DNA from: SYFT01 sp964471115
GTDB taxonomy: Bacteria; Acidobacteriota; Vicinamibacteria; Vicinamibacterales; SCN-69-37
DNA length: 64,000 nt
Reading direction: 5' to 3'
Assembly: GCA_964471115.1 (NCBI GenBank)
Contig: CAYYFE010000019.1
Span: 6,745 to 70,744, forward strand
Shown here: positions 63,138-64,000 of the stretch, piece after piece
Layout of the letters: every line of letters starts with the position of its first letter
Position numbering within the stretch: the stretch's first letter is position 1
Translations under genes and position numbers: made by a program
The notes under the pieces: generated by a model
The model's input: the letters and a program-made list of their open reading frames with translations, nothing else
Database searches by the model: none
What the model was told of the DNA's origin: nothing

Positions 63138-64000
63138 ATGGTCTTCCGCGGACAGACACTTGGCAAGTACCGAATCATCGAACCTCTCGGCAGCGGCGGG
63201 TTCGGCACGGTCTATCTGGCGGAGGATACCTGGATCGACAAACGCGTGGCGCTGAAGGTGCCGCATCGCCAGAATCTCGACTTCGGCGAACTGCTGAAGG
63301 AACCCCGGCTGCTCGCCTCGCTCGGCCATCCCAACATCGTCACGGTCATCACGGCGGAGAAACAGGACAACGTGTTTTTCATCGTGATGGAGTACGTGCC
63401 GGGCGACACGCTCGAGACGATCATCGCGCACAAAGGCGCGCTGGAGTTGATGCAGGCGCTCGACTACACGGCGCAGATCTGCAACGCCGTGGAACACGCG
63501 CACAAACACAACGTGCTGCACCGCGATCTGCGGCCCGCCAACGTCTTTGTCACCGACAAGGGCCTGCTCAAGGTGGGCGACTTCGGGACGTCCCGGGTCC
63601 TCGAACTGGCGGCGCATGGGACCACGGTGATTGGCAGCCCTCCGTACATGGCGCCGGAGCAGTTCGAGGGCCGGGCGGTGTTTGCCTCGGACCTGTACTC
63701 GATCGGCGTCACGATGTACCAGATGCTGACCGGCGATCTGCCGTACGACACGCCCTCGCCGGGTGACCTCGCGCGGCTCAAGCGGGGCGAACTGGTCAGC
63801 CCGCCGCGCCTGCGCCAGCCGGGCATCCCCAAGGTCATCGACGACATCGTGATGCGCGCGCTGGCCCCGGACGTGGGGCAACGGTATCAACGCGCGGAAG
63901 AACTGCTGACAGATCTGTTGTCGGCCCGGCGGGATTTGGTACGCAAGCCGGTCCCGGCCGCCGCGAGTGTGCCGGCGCCGGCAGGCGCGGGGGCCACGCC
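63138..64000 (+). CDS. Ser/Thr protein kinase, 3' end outside window
   Basis: The first 287 residues are visible and the gene runs off the window. A complete Hanks-type kinase domain starts at once: Gly loop GSGGFGTV, VALK lysine, HRDLRPANVF (Arg where most have Lys), DFG in VGDFGTS, YMAPEQ. It then passes into a Pro/Ala-rich linker (VPAAASVPAPAG). All catalytic residues are present, unlike the pseudokinase at 49.5-51.3 kb. A C-terminal sensor or effector part is expected beyond the edge. Start chosen because it gives the family N-terminus and has a -10-like box just upstream. Confidence 0.9.
   Translation, partial: MVFRGQTLGKYRIIEPLGSGGFGTVYLAEDTWIDKRVALKVPHRQNLDFGELLKEPRLLASLGHPNIVTVITAEKQDNVFFIVMEYVPGDTLETIIAHKGALELMQALDYTAQICNAVEHAHKHNVLHRDLRPANVFVTDKGLLKVGDFGTSRVLELAAHGTTVIGSPPYMAPEQFEGRAVFASDLYSIGVTMYQMLTGDLPYDTPSPGDLARLKRGELVSPPRLRQPGIPKVIDDIVMRALAPDVGQRYQRAEELLTDLLSARRDLVRKPVPAAASVPAPAGAGAT

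Overview
The window is a 64 kb, GC-rich, densely packed stretch of bacterial chromosome. It suggests an acidobacterium of the Vicinamibacteria type. This placement is inferred from gene content and style: BshC of bacillithiol synthesis, TPR-bearing and PEGA-bearing serine/threonine kinase-like proteins, secreted M16 and M14 peptidases with Gly/Arg-rich inserts, a very large secreted repeat protein, and many short intergenic tandem repeats. No rRNA, tRNA, prophage, insertion sequence or CRISPR array was seen.

Layout. 1-8.7 kb: uridine kinase, a secreted M16 peptidase, then a minus-strand operon (MscS-TM-like protein, amidohydrolase, GH15 glycosidase), then a secreted M14 peptidase. 8.7-13.3 kb: a hypothetical secreted protein, a DEAD-box RNA helicase with a basic repeat tail, and a polytopic membrane protein overlapping a small membrane-anchored protein. 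13.3-21.3 kb: the alpha-2-macroglobulin/PBP1C pair. 21.5-31.5 kb: a coiled-coil secreted protein behind a strongly structured leader, a transmembrane Ser/Thr kinase with TPRs, and a 2000-residue secreted protein with 20 NPDIS-type pentapeptides. 31.6-38.4 kb: housekeeping (YajQ, YraN, aminotransferase, CysS, RibF, MBL hydrolase, MazG). 38.3-43.7 kb: ComEC and a VTC / DUF4956 / CotH operon. 43.7-51.3 kb: a frameshifted hydrolase, ArfB, CarB interrupted by an in-frame TGA, CarA, and a predicted pseudokinase that appears to head the carAB operon. 51.3-56.3 kb: BshC, a four-helix-bundle gene bracketed by inverted heptamer arrays, ArgH and a ROK regulator. 56.4-64 kb: a PBP1B-like synthase, the HrcA/GrpE/DnaJ heat-shock genes behind a CIRCE element, PrmA, RsmE and a Ser/Thr kinase cut by the window end.

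How the genes fit together. Two bifunctional peptidoglycan synthases and the A2M protein serve the cell envelope. carA-carB, argH and possibly the class-III aminotransferase relate to arginine and pyrimidine supply. hrcA-grpE-dnaJ-prmA form a protein-quality/translation operon. Three kinase-fold proteins (one apparently inactive) point to heavy Ser/Thr signalling.

Two features recur. First, many isolated genes have a -10-like hexamer ending about 6-10 nt before the start codon, which suggests leaderless transcripts. Second, short tandem arrays (7-mers related to AGGGAAT or CCCTGTG, and 8-mers such as GATGGCGA) sit between genes and in places supply stop codons, start codons or linker codons.
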